Assembly (NCBI RefSeq): GCF_000150275.1
Contig: NW_002060947.1
Span: 7,248,482 to 7,312,481 of the forward strand
Direction: 5' to 3'
DNA length: 64,000 bases
Origin: Trichoplax adhaerens
Taxonomy: Eukaryota > Placozoa > Uniplacotomia > Trichoplacea > Trichoplacidae
Shown here: positions 43,740 through 56,568 of the stretch, piece after piece
How positions within the stretch are numbered: the stretch's first letter is position 1
Layout of the letters: each line of letters begins with the position of its first letter
The notes under the pieces: model-generated
Databases searched by the model: none
What the model was told of the DNA's origin: nothing
What the model saw: the letters and a program-made list of their open reading frames with translations, nothing else
Program-made: the position numbers and the translations under genes

Positions 43740-44500
43740 TCACACGATGAAATTGTCTTTATAAATGATAAATCATCAATCCGTAAAAATTTGTGGATAT
43801 AGGTGGCATATTGCCACAATGGATTAATACATTTAATATAACTTATCTGATTCTCTCTGTCGTTAAATGAGTGGATAATATTGATATTTTGATTCGTCTA
43901 ACAAGAAATCGGATTGATTATCCCATGAAGAAATTGAAACTCTAAACATTGAATCATAAATTCGTGAAAAATTCTAGATATCACCCACTTAGAATAGAGA
44001 TTGCTTGATACATTTACTCTTACCTATCTTAATCCATTCCGCCGTCGAAGCAAATACCTAACGTTAATATTTTGATTTACCTAAGGAGAAAATAATTGGA
44101 TTGGCTATCCCATGATTTAAATTCTGTCGGTACTGTAAACAGCGAATTATTAATCCGTAATAATTTCTTGATCTACCCAGTTATAGCCGAAATCGATCAA
44201 TACTTGTGCCCTTAACCTATCCTATTTGTTTCTACCATCCAATCTTGGTAGATATCATTACTACTTGAAATTTTATTCGTAATGAGTAATTCATTAACCC
44301 AAGAAAAATTTTTAGTACTGTTAAATTAGAATAATTGACTATACCGCGTGCTTTCTAGTTTTGCCTATGCTCGTTGATTAGATTATCATATGAAATAGTT
44401 ATGATCAATATTTTATTTGGAGAGAAATAATAGGATTGGCTATCACACAATATCGTTCAGGTTCCAAGGAGTAAATCAGTAATCCATGAAAATTTCTTCA
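43740..44500. repeat. Degenerate tandem repeats, period about 180 bp, five copies
   Basis: Copies start near 43743, 43922, 44110, 44265 and 44443. Each contains a CC[C/A]ATGA-like start, then AAATTG or AAATTC, a run ending in AATCAT or TTAATCCGTAA, then AAAATTT. Each is followed by a variable ACCTATC / CCATCC segment. The family differs from the neighbouring ones at 41.4-43.4 kb. Confidence 0.7.
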
Positions 44501-46969
44501 CATCGTTGGCTTATAATTGAGATCGTTCTAAGCATTTACTTTAGATTAGTCTTGACCGTTTTCATCATCAGTTTCAATAGATAATGATAAAGCTTTGGTT
44601 TTCTTGGTGAGCAAGTAATAGAATTATAAATAAATCTTGAGTAGTATTACCAGATTTATGTTTCAAATTTCATCCAAGGTGAAAAATAATCATCCAGCTT
44701 AATGCTTCCAATTATATTTATACCATTTAACTACTCACGAATGGTGTGTGGGTTGACATAATTCAGGGTTAAATTACAGGTAGTGATGGGTCTTACTTTC
44801 GTCTTTAGCTATACTGTAGTATTTTAAAGCATCCATTTGAATTGGCAATACGTATATATACAGCTAAAACTTTTGTGAAATGAATAAACTTTTATACCAT
44901 TATAAAATATGGAAATTGACTCTATAGTAGCATTGCTTACGGTTATAAACAGGGGTTCGTTATTCCGTAATCGGTTCATGACATGATCAATCAGAGAAAA
45001 TCTTGGGGTTTCATTACCACTGGAAGGTAGATAAACTGATTAATGCTCTTACTTTGAGGTATGAATATCTTTCTATCATCATTCATTTTGGATGGATATA
45101 AATATTTAGCTTTATCATCATGGAGTGGATACAAATTAATTTCCTATAGCATTATCTAACCTAGTCGATGTGGATGTAGATATTTAGCTCAATCGTAATG
45201 ATATTACGGGTGCAAAATGCAGCCATTTCCAATAGAATTGTCCAGCAGAGTAGATGATTACCTTTACAATTTCTAGTGATCCAATCTTGTACATCTTAGT
45301 ACATCATTGCCTTTTTGCTCTTTTTCTTCTAAATTGTTACCGATATTATGATTCAGAAGTTCAATATTATATATGTATATCATACATATATGGGGTTTTG
45401 TGATATTATGATTCAAGGATGCAATAATATCCTATATTTTGCTTGCGTTCCTAGATTTTGACTCATACTGCAATTGCTTTAGTAGTAAAATATCCAAATT
45501 TATTTCACTCTTTAGCTTTTATGTTCACAGTTTTAGGGATTCAATAATAAATATCTTCTGCCCACAAATAAAAATATTAATTCCTTTTATTGATTTTCTC
45601 GTACAGAAACTTTTGCTACCATTGCATTACTGTACTCTGATTCTCGAAGAAAGCTACAGTATGATTTAGTAATTGAATAAAATTATTACCATAGAGAGAA
45701 ATAAAGTAACGGGCCTTTACAAGCATTCCTACGCTAAATTTATGCTGCAATTGCTGTTATATTTATTCTAGAACTGACTACCTTCCTTCCATTCCTTTTG
45801 CTGTTATGTTTACAGTTTACAAGATTCATTCATTAATATTTTCTATAGTAAAGACTTGGTTTAATAATATTAGTTCCCGTATATACGCATTCTTGGCTTG
45901 AAAGTTTCTATTGCTATTATACTTATAGTAGAAGTGATTGAATTAATTCCACAAGTTCAGACTTTATAGTCGAGATTTTAATAGCTTATATCCATAATTC
46001 GACAATGAAATCTTTCCAAATCCATTTTTTTAGACGTGTATTCATTTCTCACCCTCGTTGAACTATATTCATTTTTATTAGTACCAGCATTGCATTCATG
46101 TCAAAAGCATTATAGGTAATGTCGACATTTTCTTGCATTTTTAAATTGTTTTTGTTGTTGTTCTTTACTCTAGAATCATAGTTTTCGTCTACTTTACCTC
46201 CTTAATTCAATCACTGTGTTATTATCGATGGATAATTTTCTTCCCTCTTATCTACTACCCACACCTTTCTATTCTCTGCCAAATGCCCCCTTTTATGTGG
46301 ATGATTCATCGACAATAGCTTAATTTAAGTTAGGCTAGATCAGCTTGGCTCTATCTCATGCTATATCGATACTTTCTTCTATCGATTAATTAATAATATG
46401 ATATTGTATACAAAATAGGAGTATTGTTCAACATTGAAACAAGAAGAGGAGGCATTTTAAAAAGAGTTCTACATTCAATTCAAGGAGAATCAAGAGCATA
46501 TGCCGGAACAAGCATATTGAAGGAAAAATAATACTGTGTCATGGTTGATTTTTTACTTTTTTCAATTGGTATTTCTCTTTATTCCAATCTTTATTGAAGT
46601 TGATATAATCTTGTCTGGTTATAGAACTCTTTTGTATATTCCTTTCCCAGTTGTATTCTTTCCTAATTTAAGGAAATTACCCAATTGGATTATCGTAGCA
46701 AAGGAAGTAGAGAGTAAAAGAGAATAGGAATATGATGACATTATTGAGCAATTTATGTTACTTTATTACTTATTCAATTCCTCTTACTCTCTAACTTATT
46801 GTTGAATTTATAACGTCTACTTCCAAGATTAACCATTTGACTATTAGCAGATCAAGAACGTGATCTATTGATTCGTTGGATTCTTATTTAAATCGATTTA
46901 TTTAAGTCTATTCAAGTGATTCTATTCAACCACTGTGTAAATCAATACTAATCAGGAAAAATATCCAAG

Positions 46970-47869
46970 ATGAGCCGAAGAACAAATGTGGCCATGAAGA
47001 CTAGAATAGTCAACGGAGCTGCTGATAAATTACTACAGCTTAAAGTGGATAAATTAGAATTAGAGCAAACTAATTCATTAGATGTCTTGAAGAAACAACA
47101 GCGACAGATTAAAGATGAATTATGTCGTGCATTAAGGATTAATAAATCGCCTCAGACGAGTATGACTTTACCCGTTCATAAGCAAAATATTAATCGTCGT
47201 CGAAGTGCATCAGCTATCGTGCTCTCATCAGATATGGAAGAATTTCATCATAGTCAAGCTGAACAAGCTAATCCACACCATAGCGGAAATCGATCTCGTG
47301 CTGAAAGTATGAAACCAATCTTAGCTTCTTCCATCTCGGTACCTGATCATCGATTATTCAGTTGTACAAATGAAACAGCTAGCCATCAAGAACCAACAAC
47401 AACTCCAACTTCAAGATCAGCATCATGCTCATCATGGTATGGGCAAATCGATGATGATGATGATGATATCGAAGAGGAAGACCATCATCATCATGGTTGT
47501 AGCCATTCTCCAAAAGGGATAAAAGGCAATGCACGTAAATTACCTAAGCCAAATGTTAAGATTTCGTTAGAACTCGATGGCGGCAAGATTGGAAATCGTG
47601 CTACTCATCATCATTCATCTTCTCATAAAACTTCAAGTCAACGATTAGAACCTTTATTTAATAATAAAAATTCATTTTTATCCGTGGAATTATCAACACA
47701 AGTCATGACTAACGGTAAAAAAGGTGGAAAGCAAAGTCGATCTCTCACCACAGTGGACGGTAGAAAGTCCCTTGACCGTCAACAACATCAACAGCAATTA
47801 AGCCTTCCACCTATGAGGAAAGCATTGTCAAGCGGGTCTATTAATTTAATTTCCAATAACAACAACTAG
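46970..47869 (+). CDS. Orphan intronless protein, 299 aa, N-terminal coiled coil and low-complexity body
   Basis: A single open frame, ATG 46970 to TAG 47869, much longer than anything else in the surrounding 22 kb. Residues about 16-60 form a heptad-like helix (KLLQLKVDKLELEQ, then LDVLKKQQRQIKDEL), a likely coiled coil. The rest is Ser/His/Gln/Asn-rich and disordered. It has an acidic DDDDDDIEEE run beside HHHH (about 160-176), several RRxS/RxxS sites that could be phosphorylated, and a C-terminal SSGSIN...NNN tail. Codon use is ordinary for the window and the frame is uninterrupted, which argues for a real gene. I recognise no family. It could be a rapidly evolving cytoplasmic or cytoskeletal protein. 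Confidence 0.6.
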   Translation: MSRRTNVAMKTRIVNGAADKLLQLKVDKLELEQTNSLDVLKKQQRQIKDELCRALRINKSPQTSMTLPVHKQNINRRRSASAIVLSSDMEEFHHSQAEQANPHHSGNRSRAESMKPILASSISVPDHRLFSCTNETASHQEPTTTPTSRSASCSSWYGQIDDDDDDIEEEDHHHHGCSHSPKGIKGNARKLPKPNVKISLELDGGKIGNRATHHHSSSHKTSSQRLEPLFNNKNSFLSVELSTQVMTNGKKGGKQSRSLTTVDGRKSLDRQQHQQQLSLPPMRKALSSGSINLISNNNN

Positions 47870-48354
47870 AGAAAACGTAATGGATAGCTACAAGATTGAG
47901 TCTTTGTCTCCTAAACATTGTTAGTGTAAGAATACTTTTCCAAATTCTACTATTACAGTACTCCTATAGCCCGCACAGAGAATTTTTGAACCAAAAATTT
48001 GGGAGGAAGCTTAGCCATACTTTATGTTAACAAATATCAATCGCAAATCATAGCAAATTGATGCGAAAGAATACCACAAAAAAGAGAAGATCAAGGCTTT
48101 ATTACAGCCGATACATAAAGATGCAGAATCCATGATTAAATTGTAACAGTTTCATAGCTACTCATATAAATAGTTAGGAATAGTCCTCATAAAGTTGTAT
48201 ATACATATACCCGTGCATGCCATGGATATAAGATGGAATATAAAGTTATTCCTATTATAATGAAAAATCACGTTTGAATGTTTACAAATGATATTTGTTT
48301 ACTGGCGGATCAACTCGATTTATTGCAGTAATCCATCATCTATAATGTCAATAT

Positions 48355-48870
48355 TAACGGACGATGGCGGATAGAATTGGATGGAAACCTGTATCAAGAT
48401 TTAGAAATTGATTTCGTGATCAATTCTCTGACAGCCAGTTCAAAGTGCATCATTATATGAAATAAGAATTCTACAGAAAGAAGAGAATCAAAAAAGGCTT
48501 TTGGAGCCATTTATTCCCTACTCTTTAGTACAAATCCAGCGTCGTTATGTATCTCGCACATCCGTTTACTTATGGGCATTTATCATTGATCACAGAATAG
48601 CGGATAGAATTGGACAGATGGCCTTATCAGGATTTAGAAATTTATATTACATTAAAAACAAGGCCCTATTAAAATTGATTAACTCAATATTGAGATTCTT
48701 CTGCACCATACGTATTTGACAGCCAGTTCAAGATGGAATAAAAATCCTGCAAAAAGAAGAAAATCAATAAGGTTTTTAGGATCATTCCTTCTCTGCGCTG
48801 TAGTGCATATCCGACATCATTATGTGTCTTGGTTGTGAATTTATTTATGTGTATTTGTCATTGATTATAG
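48355..48870. repeat. Degenerate tandem repeat, about 240 bp x 2
   Basis: GGCGGATAGAATTGGA near 48365 and GCGGATAGAATTGGAC near 48600 open two copies. They share GATTTAGAAATT, GACAGCCAGTTCAA, GCAAAAAGAAGA or CAGAAAGAAGAGAATCAA, and CATTGATCACAGA or CATTGATTATAGA phrases. The 72-codon frame at 48501-48719 spans the junction and is an artefact. Confidence 0.75.
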
Positions 48871-51800
48871 ATGCATGGTACTAAAATAATATAAGATGTT
48901 ATAAACAAGTCGATTCTATAGTCTATTGTCCAAGAAATGAAGATTTTGGAAGAAGATAGAATTAGATAAAAAGCCCTATATCTTATTGATTATACATTTT
49001 TAGACAGTGGTCATAGAATTACAGATGCAGATGTTGTGATATTGAAATCTCGCGACGGAGAATTTCTGTATTGTTATACATCGATTGATTCAATCAAAAT
49101 CAAGTCAAGTTTACAGCTTATTTCCTATCAAATCAATATTCTACAAACCAGATAAAATTGGATATAAGCTCAATAACTTTTTGCATATATATTCATATAC
49201 TGGTATCGCAAAATGAAAGATGAAAATACGATAGATTAAAACGTGTAACGATAGAGCATTTAGCAACTACTATACATGGAATTGTTCATATTTGGAGTAG
49301 CCATTTTTGTAGTCTATTGCCCATCTTGGTAATACTTTAGAACCATAGATAAAATTGAATACATACCATATCTTCTAACTTATACAAGAGCATAAAGGTT
49401 ACTACGAGCTTATGGATGCTGATATTGCAGTATAAATTACTAGAATGGAGCATTTCGCTACTAAGATACGTCGATTTATACACTAGTGATCAAGCCAATT
49501 TTATTGTCTATTACCCATCATAACATCAGTCTAAAGCCTAGTCAGTATCTAGAATTCTATAGTAACAGTAAAATTCTTTGTTTTACTTCAACGTCCAAAA
49601 TAAAACCAGTCCTGTCCGTATATTATCGTATTAGACCACTGACTCTATTCTAACGATATAATCTAATGGCATGTATCTAGAAAGAGAAAATGGAAATTCT
49701 GATTTTGATATTTAATTCAATTATTAAGGCATTCATTTGATAACAAGACCTCCTTTTCGTACTAATATTCGTGGGTAATTATCTCAAAAATTACAATTGT
49801 AAGATAGAAAAAGTACGTAATTATAAAGGTTTGACCAGATGCTTATTTTAACTCACGTTAACTTAAAGAATTGATGGCCATATAACAAGGTTAATTAATT
49901 ATGGATATCAGGGTGAATTTGGATAAATATTCTGTAAAGATACAGAACTTATTGTTTAATCTGGATTTTATACTTTTCCAATACCATATCTTTTCCATAA
50001 TGAAAGCCTATTCAAATTAGTGACATGCCTTTGCATTGACTGTCAATATATGGCTACAATGCCACAGAATATAAAACTATATGATAAAGAAAATGATTAT
50101 AATGATTGTTTGTTCGTATCAAGAAAAAATATACATCATTTTTTTATTGGATAGTAGAGGACAAAACTTTTAGTAAAAGTTAAAGACTTTAATATATCAT
50201 TATAAATTATAGTAGATAAAGATTATATGAACTAAAATTATTATGCTATACCTCCACGATGGGCATTATTATTGTATGTTTTTGCGCAGAAAATCGATCA
50301 TACAGAAAGAAATACGTGAATATGTATAGGTAAATTTACCAGTCCCATGCTTACATACGTATGGCCGGATCCATTTATCTACAGACTAAAATTTACTGCT
50401 CTGTGACATATAAAAATTCCTAAAGACAGCCAATACAACATCTCATTTATGGAATAATAAATACTACCAACGTAAAGAAAAAATGTCAAAGTTGAATAAG
50501 CATTAAGTATTGGATCTTGAAATGATTATGCCTCCACGAATTTCAATTTTAAAAGTATCAATCAATCATATTTAATGAATCATAAGGATATTCTACAAGT
50601 ATTATAAGAGACCTGAGATAATGTTTAAAGTTTTGATCCGTAGGAAACTATTTGCATAAATATTCATATTTGATCCTCGATAGCTTTTTAATTTATTAAA
50701 AATAATTCTTGCAAGACTACTGTGCAGAGCATCTACATTAAAAATTTAGTTGAAAATTTCCCTTTAGAAGGATACTAAGGTTTTAAGATTTTATGCATAA
50801 ACTATAGAAATTAATGGTTTAATTAAGCAAATAGCAAATAGTAACTAGCCAGCAGAGTGCAATCCTTAATTTTATCTAAAGGTTTAAATGCTAATACCGC
50901 CAATTTAGAATTTTATAATATGACTCTACTATTTTATACGTATTTGATCAGGGTATATATCCCAAATTTATAATTTAAAATGATCTACTATTTTGGTCGC
51001 TACAAAGCCTAATGATATTATAAATGATTCTTTTTCAATTATCATTTTTGACATCATTTTGTCCATTATCAGTATTATCAGAGGGCGACTACTAACATAA
51101 CTTATAATAATAACATAGTTGGCTAGATTGTTATCTATAATTAAATCTAAATCATTTTCAGTCCTTGGTGTAATTTTGTCCCGTTGCCTACAACAATTTT
51201 TACTTTACTTCATTGGGTAATAATAATGCAAATTGCAATTTCAATGAGTAAATCATACTGTATCTGTTTATCTGACACTCTTCGTAACGCACATAATTAA
51301 TTTAAATATCGGTTAAAGAATAGGTAAAGATATGTAAGAAAATCAAAATGCTAAAAATACATTACTTATTTGATCTTGCCACTAGATATCTATCAATGTA
51401 GATCAAATTTTTTTTATTTCTTCCTATTTACTACGAAGTTGATATTTCATGGCCGCATGATCTCTTTTTGGTAAGAAAAGAATGTATAGAATTAGCTTGT
51501 TACCTTGCAAAGAAATTTAATTTATAATTTGGTGTTGAAAGAAAATGGTTGCATAGCAATCTGAAACAAATAGAACGCATCATAAAATTAGTTTAATTAT
51601 TTCTATGTCTATATCATACTTTCAATATAATAATTTATATAATTTATCACTTTAAAAGTATCTAGCAGCATTAATATTTTAAAAATTAAAAATTTGATTA
51701 TGAAATGTTTAATGGTAGCACAATATAAATAATAGAAATTCTCTAATATGTTATCCATCACCAGTAGATTAAATCATATATCCTGACACAGTAATTTGCT

Positions 51801-53244
51801 GCAATTAGCCTTAAAGAATAACAAATTTAACGGTAATATTCTAATTTTTCATGTCAATATTTATATCATTAAGATTGATTAAATGGTAAAATATTAACGC
51901 GTTATTGGAATAAAGCTATGGATATCTCGGATATTTAAATGTCTATTTTTGAGTATTTAAACTTAGTATTTAAATTTTATGGAAAGAAATCGAATTTGAT
52001 ATAGGCATAAAAAACTGTAACTGCAATTACTTAATAATTTTTTATTTACAAGTAAATTTATTATGTTCTCTATTAGCTTATATTAGGAATACTATCATTA
52101 AATCCGTTCTAAAAATGGACGCTGACAAAATAGGGTACTTTAGTAATACTGCATTAGCTTACTTCGTAGTATTTTATCCAATTTTAGTCGACAGTAATTG
52201 ATTAACCCTGACTCAAATCCCCTAACTCCCACCTTAACTCGTATTAGGAAGTTCTACTTGGTTACCATGGTAAGGGATCTGAAACAAGATCTAACCTGTG
52301 ATTTTCATACAGAGAATATTATTCTTATAGAAGATGTTATGTACTAATCCGGTATAATTAGAACTACATTAGAGCATACTTTTGAGATAGCAACTTGAGA
52401 TAATAATGAAAATATATTAATATAATCTTTCCTTTTTTAGTGTCTTATTGCAGCTTTCGGTGATTCTCCTACACTTAATATTTCGAATAGTAACTAAGGA
52501 AGAATGCCTGTCAATAAAAATCATCTATAATTTACTCATATCTTGTTTGCAGCTATTGTGCTGTACTGTAATGATTTCAATTTTACTGAAATATTTCCAA
52601 CACCAAAGGAGGTCAGGCGTTAAGCTTTTTGCTTTGCCCGTATTTATTAAAGATTGCTACTATAATTGAGCACGAATATACAGTAGATTTATAACACCTG
52701 CGTAGGCACAAGGAAGAATCTTTGTTCGAAGGTTCTATCAATACGATAGCTATAACACATCAAATAGAAGATAATTGATAGCTCATTTTTAATTATTAAT
52801 TAATAATACAGATTATTGACTGGAAGCGCTGTTTTTTTCTCGCTAGATCAAGATACTTACACCGTGATCATAATACTGTTTTTTAACATAACGGACCTTA
52901 ACCGATGGCAATTTTTTACTTTCTAGTTATCTCTAGTGGCAATAGCTGTTATCATCAACTGTCATATATTCTGGTCCGTAGCAATTTCACTCTGAAAAGT
53001 TACTTCCTCTAGCTTTAGTATTATTTCTAAATTTATGATTTACACGGCTAGGATTAGGGTTTTGCGGGTATAGTAGATCACCGACATTGATCCTGTATAT
53101 TGATATATACACAGTTTATAGTAAAATTTACCTCCTTGATTTGAGAATTAGAATTCAACTTTGTGAGCATTCCTTTACGTTCTTAGCTTTACAAATGTTT
53201 CTTCATCGTTAGCAGATAGTGCTTTGTACATTTGTAAAAGTTTG

Positions 53245-53290
53245 TCGTTGTATCATTTCTAAGAAATTTTACTTAGAAATGATACAACGA
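53245..53290. repeat. Perfect 19-bp inverted repeat with 8-nt loop
   Basis: TCGTTGTATCATTTCTAAG (53245-53263) is exactly reverse-complemented by CTTAGAAATGATACAACGA (53272-53290) around AAATTTTA. It is isolated in gene-poor DNA, with no tandem context and no U-rich tract typical of a terminator. Confidence 0.95.
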
Positions 53291-54692
53291 TATTTTGCAG
53301 TGGTAAAGTATAGCTTGATAATTTGTAAATGAGTTAAAATTACACAACGAGTATATTATGTATTAGACAGTTCACTAATCTTATTTTCAGTCATTGAATA
53401 CGCCCATAATTTAAAGGAGTTTTATTCGAACATTGTCGTGTTTATGTCCATAATCAATCGCATTTTATTCTTGGTTTGCTAAATTTGACGATGTCAATTC
53501 GATTTCAATTTCTTGCAAAGAACGTTAGAACTCTTAGAAGTATAATTTTGATAATTACGTGCATGATAAGTAAGTAAGGTCGTATAATGGCAATAATGAA
53601 TAATTTGATAGTTTTATGATCGATAATGCTATATATTAAGAACAGGGAATGAATATGGTGGATATAAATTGGTAAATACCGTAAGGGAATCAATTGCTAC
53701 TATAAATATTTTCACCACTTGCATATGTATAATCTTACAACTATTTTATCATATTTGCTCCTCAATAAAACAGCAACAATAAAGCAATTCTACATGAATG
53801 TCAGAATCGCTAAAGGCAGTACTAGGTACTCTAGGAGAAATAATTAACTCCAGCATTTCAATATTTATCTTAAGGCTTATATCAACTGATGCTATTCAAA
53901 CGGTTATAATGGTATTTCTATCATGATGTTAACAAACACTATCAATATGATAGCATTCACACAACTGTCTTTATTATCGTCAACAGTTGTCAGTTTCTAT
54001 GTACAAATATAAAGTGTAAAATATATTATACGAGGAGCCGCTATTATAACGGAATCATAAACTCATTTTTCATCGACCAGTCGATAAAATGTGCGCAAGT
54101 CTGTCGTTTTTTGGAATCAGAAATCTTTTCAGCTATGCCATTTAACTTATAAAAATTTAGTTTCCCATTATAAGGCAAGTACCAAAAATAGAGTACATCA
54201 ATTTCGATTATGATTATTTCAATTCTATTTACAGAATCTAGTAGATTAAAATTTATAAATTTACGAATTCTGCTAGAAGATGCAAGCATTACAGGTTACT
54301 ATCTTAAACTACAGTATTGCTTAAGTGATTAGTCATAATTATAATCGATCAATGCAGTTAATGTCCTTCAACCTTGGCAGAAGGAATTTGTTATTCTACA
54401 ATAATCAACAAGCACTTGAATAAATTAATAAAATAAAAATGAGAGAAACGCCTTAAGGATATCCACTTTTCGCAAAGAGTTTCACTGGAAGTTGAATACC
54501 GTGGCTCATTTTATACGGCTTTGAATGAAATTAACAGATAGAAATGATAGTAACGATTACAGATGGCTGAAATATCAATAACGCCATGCTTGACATACAG
54601 GTTTATTAGAACCACCGATGAATGTAAGTGTAGCTTTGCTCATCTGTCGTTGAGGGAGAACAGATGCAAGTGATGTATTTTATTACTCCTTA

Positions 54693-55907
54693 TCACCACA
54701 GCGATAATGATCGTTTCAAGACCGACCAAACACTATTGGATAATTGCGATTGCACCTTTTTATCGGCTACTACTTCTTGACATACATGCTTGCCTAATTC
54801 AATGGATTGATGCGATACCACATCAGATGCAATGACATCCCTTAGTCCAAGGGCAACAAAATCCTTAGTTTGTTGACTTCCAATGACATTGTTCAAAACA
54901 CGTTGTAGTGTTGCTTGTGTATTAGCATCTTTCATCAGCATTTCCATATAACTTAATAGTTTGTTTTTTGTAACTTCATCTTGCATTAACTGATCCAGCA
55001 CTTTCTTTGACAATATTGTCAGTTGTTGTAATGTGTGAGGATCGTTGATGACATAGATTAATAATCTTTGTAGAGCTATTTTTGTCTCTTGTTGCTCTGC
55101 TAACTGAGTAATAAATTTAATAGCGGCATTTTGTGTTTGCTCATCATTCAAGATATCTTGTATCAATGTTTTGGAGATGATATTGGCCTGATTGACTACC
55201 TGAACGTCGCTTAACGATCGACTGGCCACATCGGCCACTTCATCAGCCATATTTTCACGTATATATTCGCGAAAGATGTAGACTGTTAGAAACAAAAACA
55301 TGGTAATGCCAATGGTTAATTTAAATGCCGCATTTCCATGAGATCGTATGAAATTTTCGATATCATGTCGACTAAGGACGATTGTAGTATGTTGGCTATG
55401 GCTAGAAGATTGTGACATATTGACTTTCTTATCTGGTTTGGCCATCGTACTGAAGGAAACGTTTGATTTGAAGCGATTTAATATTGAACTGTTGAAGATT
55501 AGTGGCTGTTTCAACCCGCCATGACCGTATCGATCAGAATTGAAAGTGAACCACTGTTGGCTCCCTTTTGGACTATGTATCATCATCATCGTTCTCCGAA
55601 GTAGAAGTGAACCTAATGGAGGTGGAACGATCAACGATTGTGCTCGTATGGAAGACGGGAATAGTAATCTTGTTTGCATGATGATTGCAGATTGATTTGC
55701 TGTAGGTAGAAAAGATGGATTAGCAGTTCTTGCTGCTGTACATGGAACGATACACGATTTTACGACTGACTGGGATAGAAATGTTGTTTGCATGGTGGCC
55801 ATAAGTTGATTGCTTGTTGCAACAAGAGATCGATTACCCAATGTTGCAGCTCCCCATGAATTCAAAAAGCATGGTTTATATAATTGAGACAGTAATCTTG
55901 CCCACAT
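54693..55907 (-). CDS. Predicted mitochondrial single-pass membrane protein with helical repeats (404 aa)
   Basis: An intronless minus-strand frame, ATG 55905-55907 to stop at 54693-54695. The N-terminal 190 residues are rich in Ser, Arg, Leu and Thr with almost no acidic residues, as in a mitochondrial presequence. They include an imperfect internal duplication (about 31-58 versus 69-97, both NQ...MQT...SQ/RAQS...CIVP or LIVP). One transmembrane helix lies at about 194-212 (AAFKLTIGITMFLFLTVYIF). The C-terminal 190 residues repeat a roughly 20-residue unit of the form D/E-x-x-T-x(3)-L-x(2)-L-L-x(2)-V-I-x-D about six times (for example NDPHTLQQLTILSKKVLDQL and KDANTQATLQRVLNNVIG), predicting an alpha-helical repeat rod. 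I do not recognise a named family. Localisation and topology are inferred. Confidence 0.75.
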   Translation of the reverse strand: MWARLLSQLYKPCFLNSWGAATLGNRSLVATSNQLMATMQTTFLSQSVVKSCIVPCTAARTANPSFLPTANQSAIIMQTRLLFPSSIRAQSLIVPPPLGSLLLRRTMMMIHSPKGSQQWFTFNSDRYGHGGLKQPLIFNSSILNRFKSNVSFSTMAKPDKKVNMSQSSSHSQHTTIVLSRHDIENFIRSHGNAAFKLTIGITMFLFLTVYIFREYIRENMADEVADVASRSLSDVQVVNQANIISKTLIQDILNDEQTQNAAIKFITQLAEQQETKIALQRLLIYVINDPHTLQQLTILSKKVLDQLMQDEVTKNKLLSYMEMLMKDANTQATLQRVLNNVIGSQQTKDFVALGLRDVIASDVVSHQSIELGKHVCQEVVADKKVQSQLSNSVWSVLKRSLSLW

Positions 55908-56568
55908 GGTGATTTGTGATGGATGAGATCTACAACCTTATTAATGATACATCGATAACCTTTTTCCGATCCAGTACTAGTTTGTGTTTCCAAAGTAGGA
56001 AATCATCATTGAGTTATAGACAATGACGATTGATCCGTTGTAAGATTCTGTTGTCGTTTTTAATGGTTTTTTTCCTTTTTCAATCCTCTGATAGAAGATA
56101 GGGTGAGGACTATGGAGGAGAGCGGAGTGATCATCCGTATTCCTTGATAGACCTTCCAATGAATCGCGGAGAAGTTTTCTACTCCAACGAGCAGAAAATG
56201 ACGCAATCGAATGTCACTATTTTGCTATCAATCAATTATGAATGGTTGAAAAGTAATTTCATCGACTAGAACATCGATAAGGTAATCTTGGATAGCAACG
56301 AAATGGTGATCATAACATAGTCAATATGGAGTTGAACAGAGGCAAAAGATTTGTTCTTCTTTTCGATGATTTGCCATCGCACTTTCAGATAAACATCATG
56401 GCTAGAAGCCTAGAACTTAGAAGTGATTCCGTGATTCCTGCAAGGATGGACAGACCGAAAGGATCGCTTCGCCGGCTATGGTACCGTACCGCTTGCAGCT
56501 GGAGTACTGTACACTGTAGCCAGTGTACTGTAATGTTTGGAGCCGAATACTGTACTGTACAGTATAAT

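Larger units (their letters stand above)
32104..46969. other. 14.9-kb AT-rich gene-poor region with decayed tandem repeats
   Basis: Between the DBHS stop and the 299-residue ORF I recognise no exon of a known family. All open frames are under 80 codons and of AT-driven composition. The left part (32.1-37.5 kb) looks like unstructured AT-rich sequence. From about 37.5 kb on, several diverged tandem-repeat families follow one another (annotated separately). TGTAC palindromes are almost absent. An unrecognised fast-evolving gene or long non-coding RNA cannot be excluded. Confidence 0.6.
47870..54692. other. 6.8-kb AT-rich gene-poor region
   Basis: No exon of a recognised family on either strand. 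It contains a diverged two-copy repeat (48355-48870), a perfect hairpin (53245-53290) and otherwise unstructured AT-rich sequence. The open frames (60-81 codons) are hydrophobic and unconvincing. Together with 32104-46969 it makes the gene-poor middle of the window. Confidence 0.55.

Noticed and set aside
41400-44500. Possible CRISPR-like or satellite array
   Set aside because: The repeats are long, unequal and strongly diverged, without constant short repeats and unique spacers, so not CRISPR. A functional satellite is not demonstrated.
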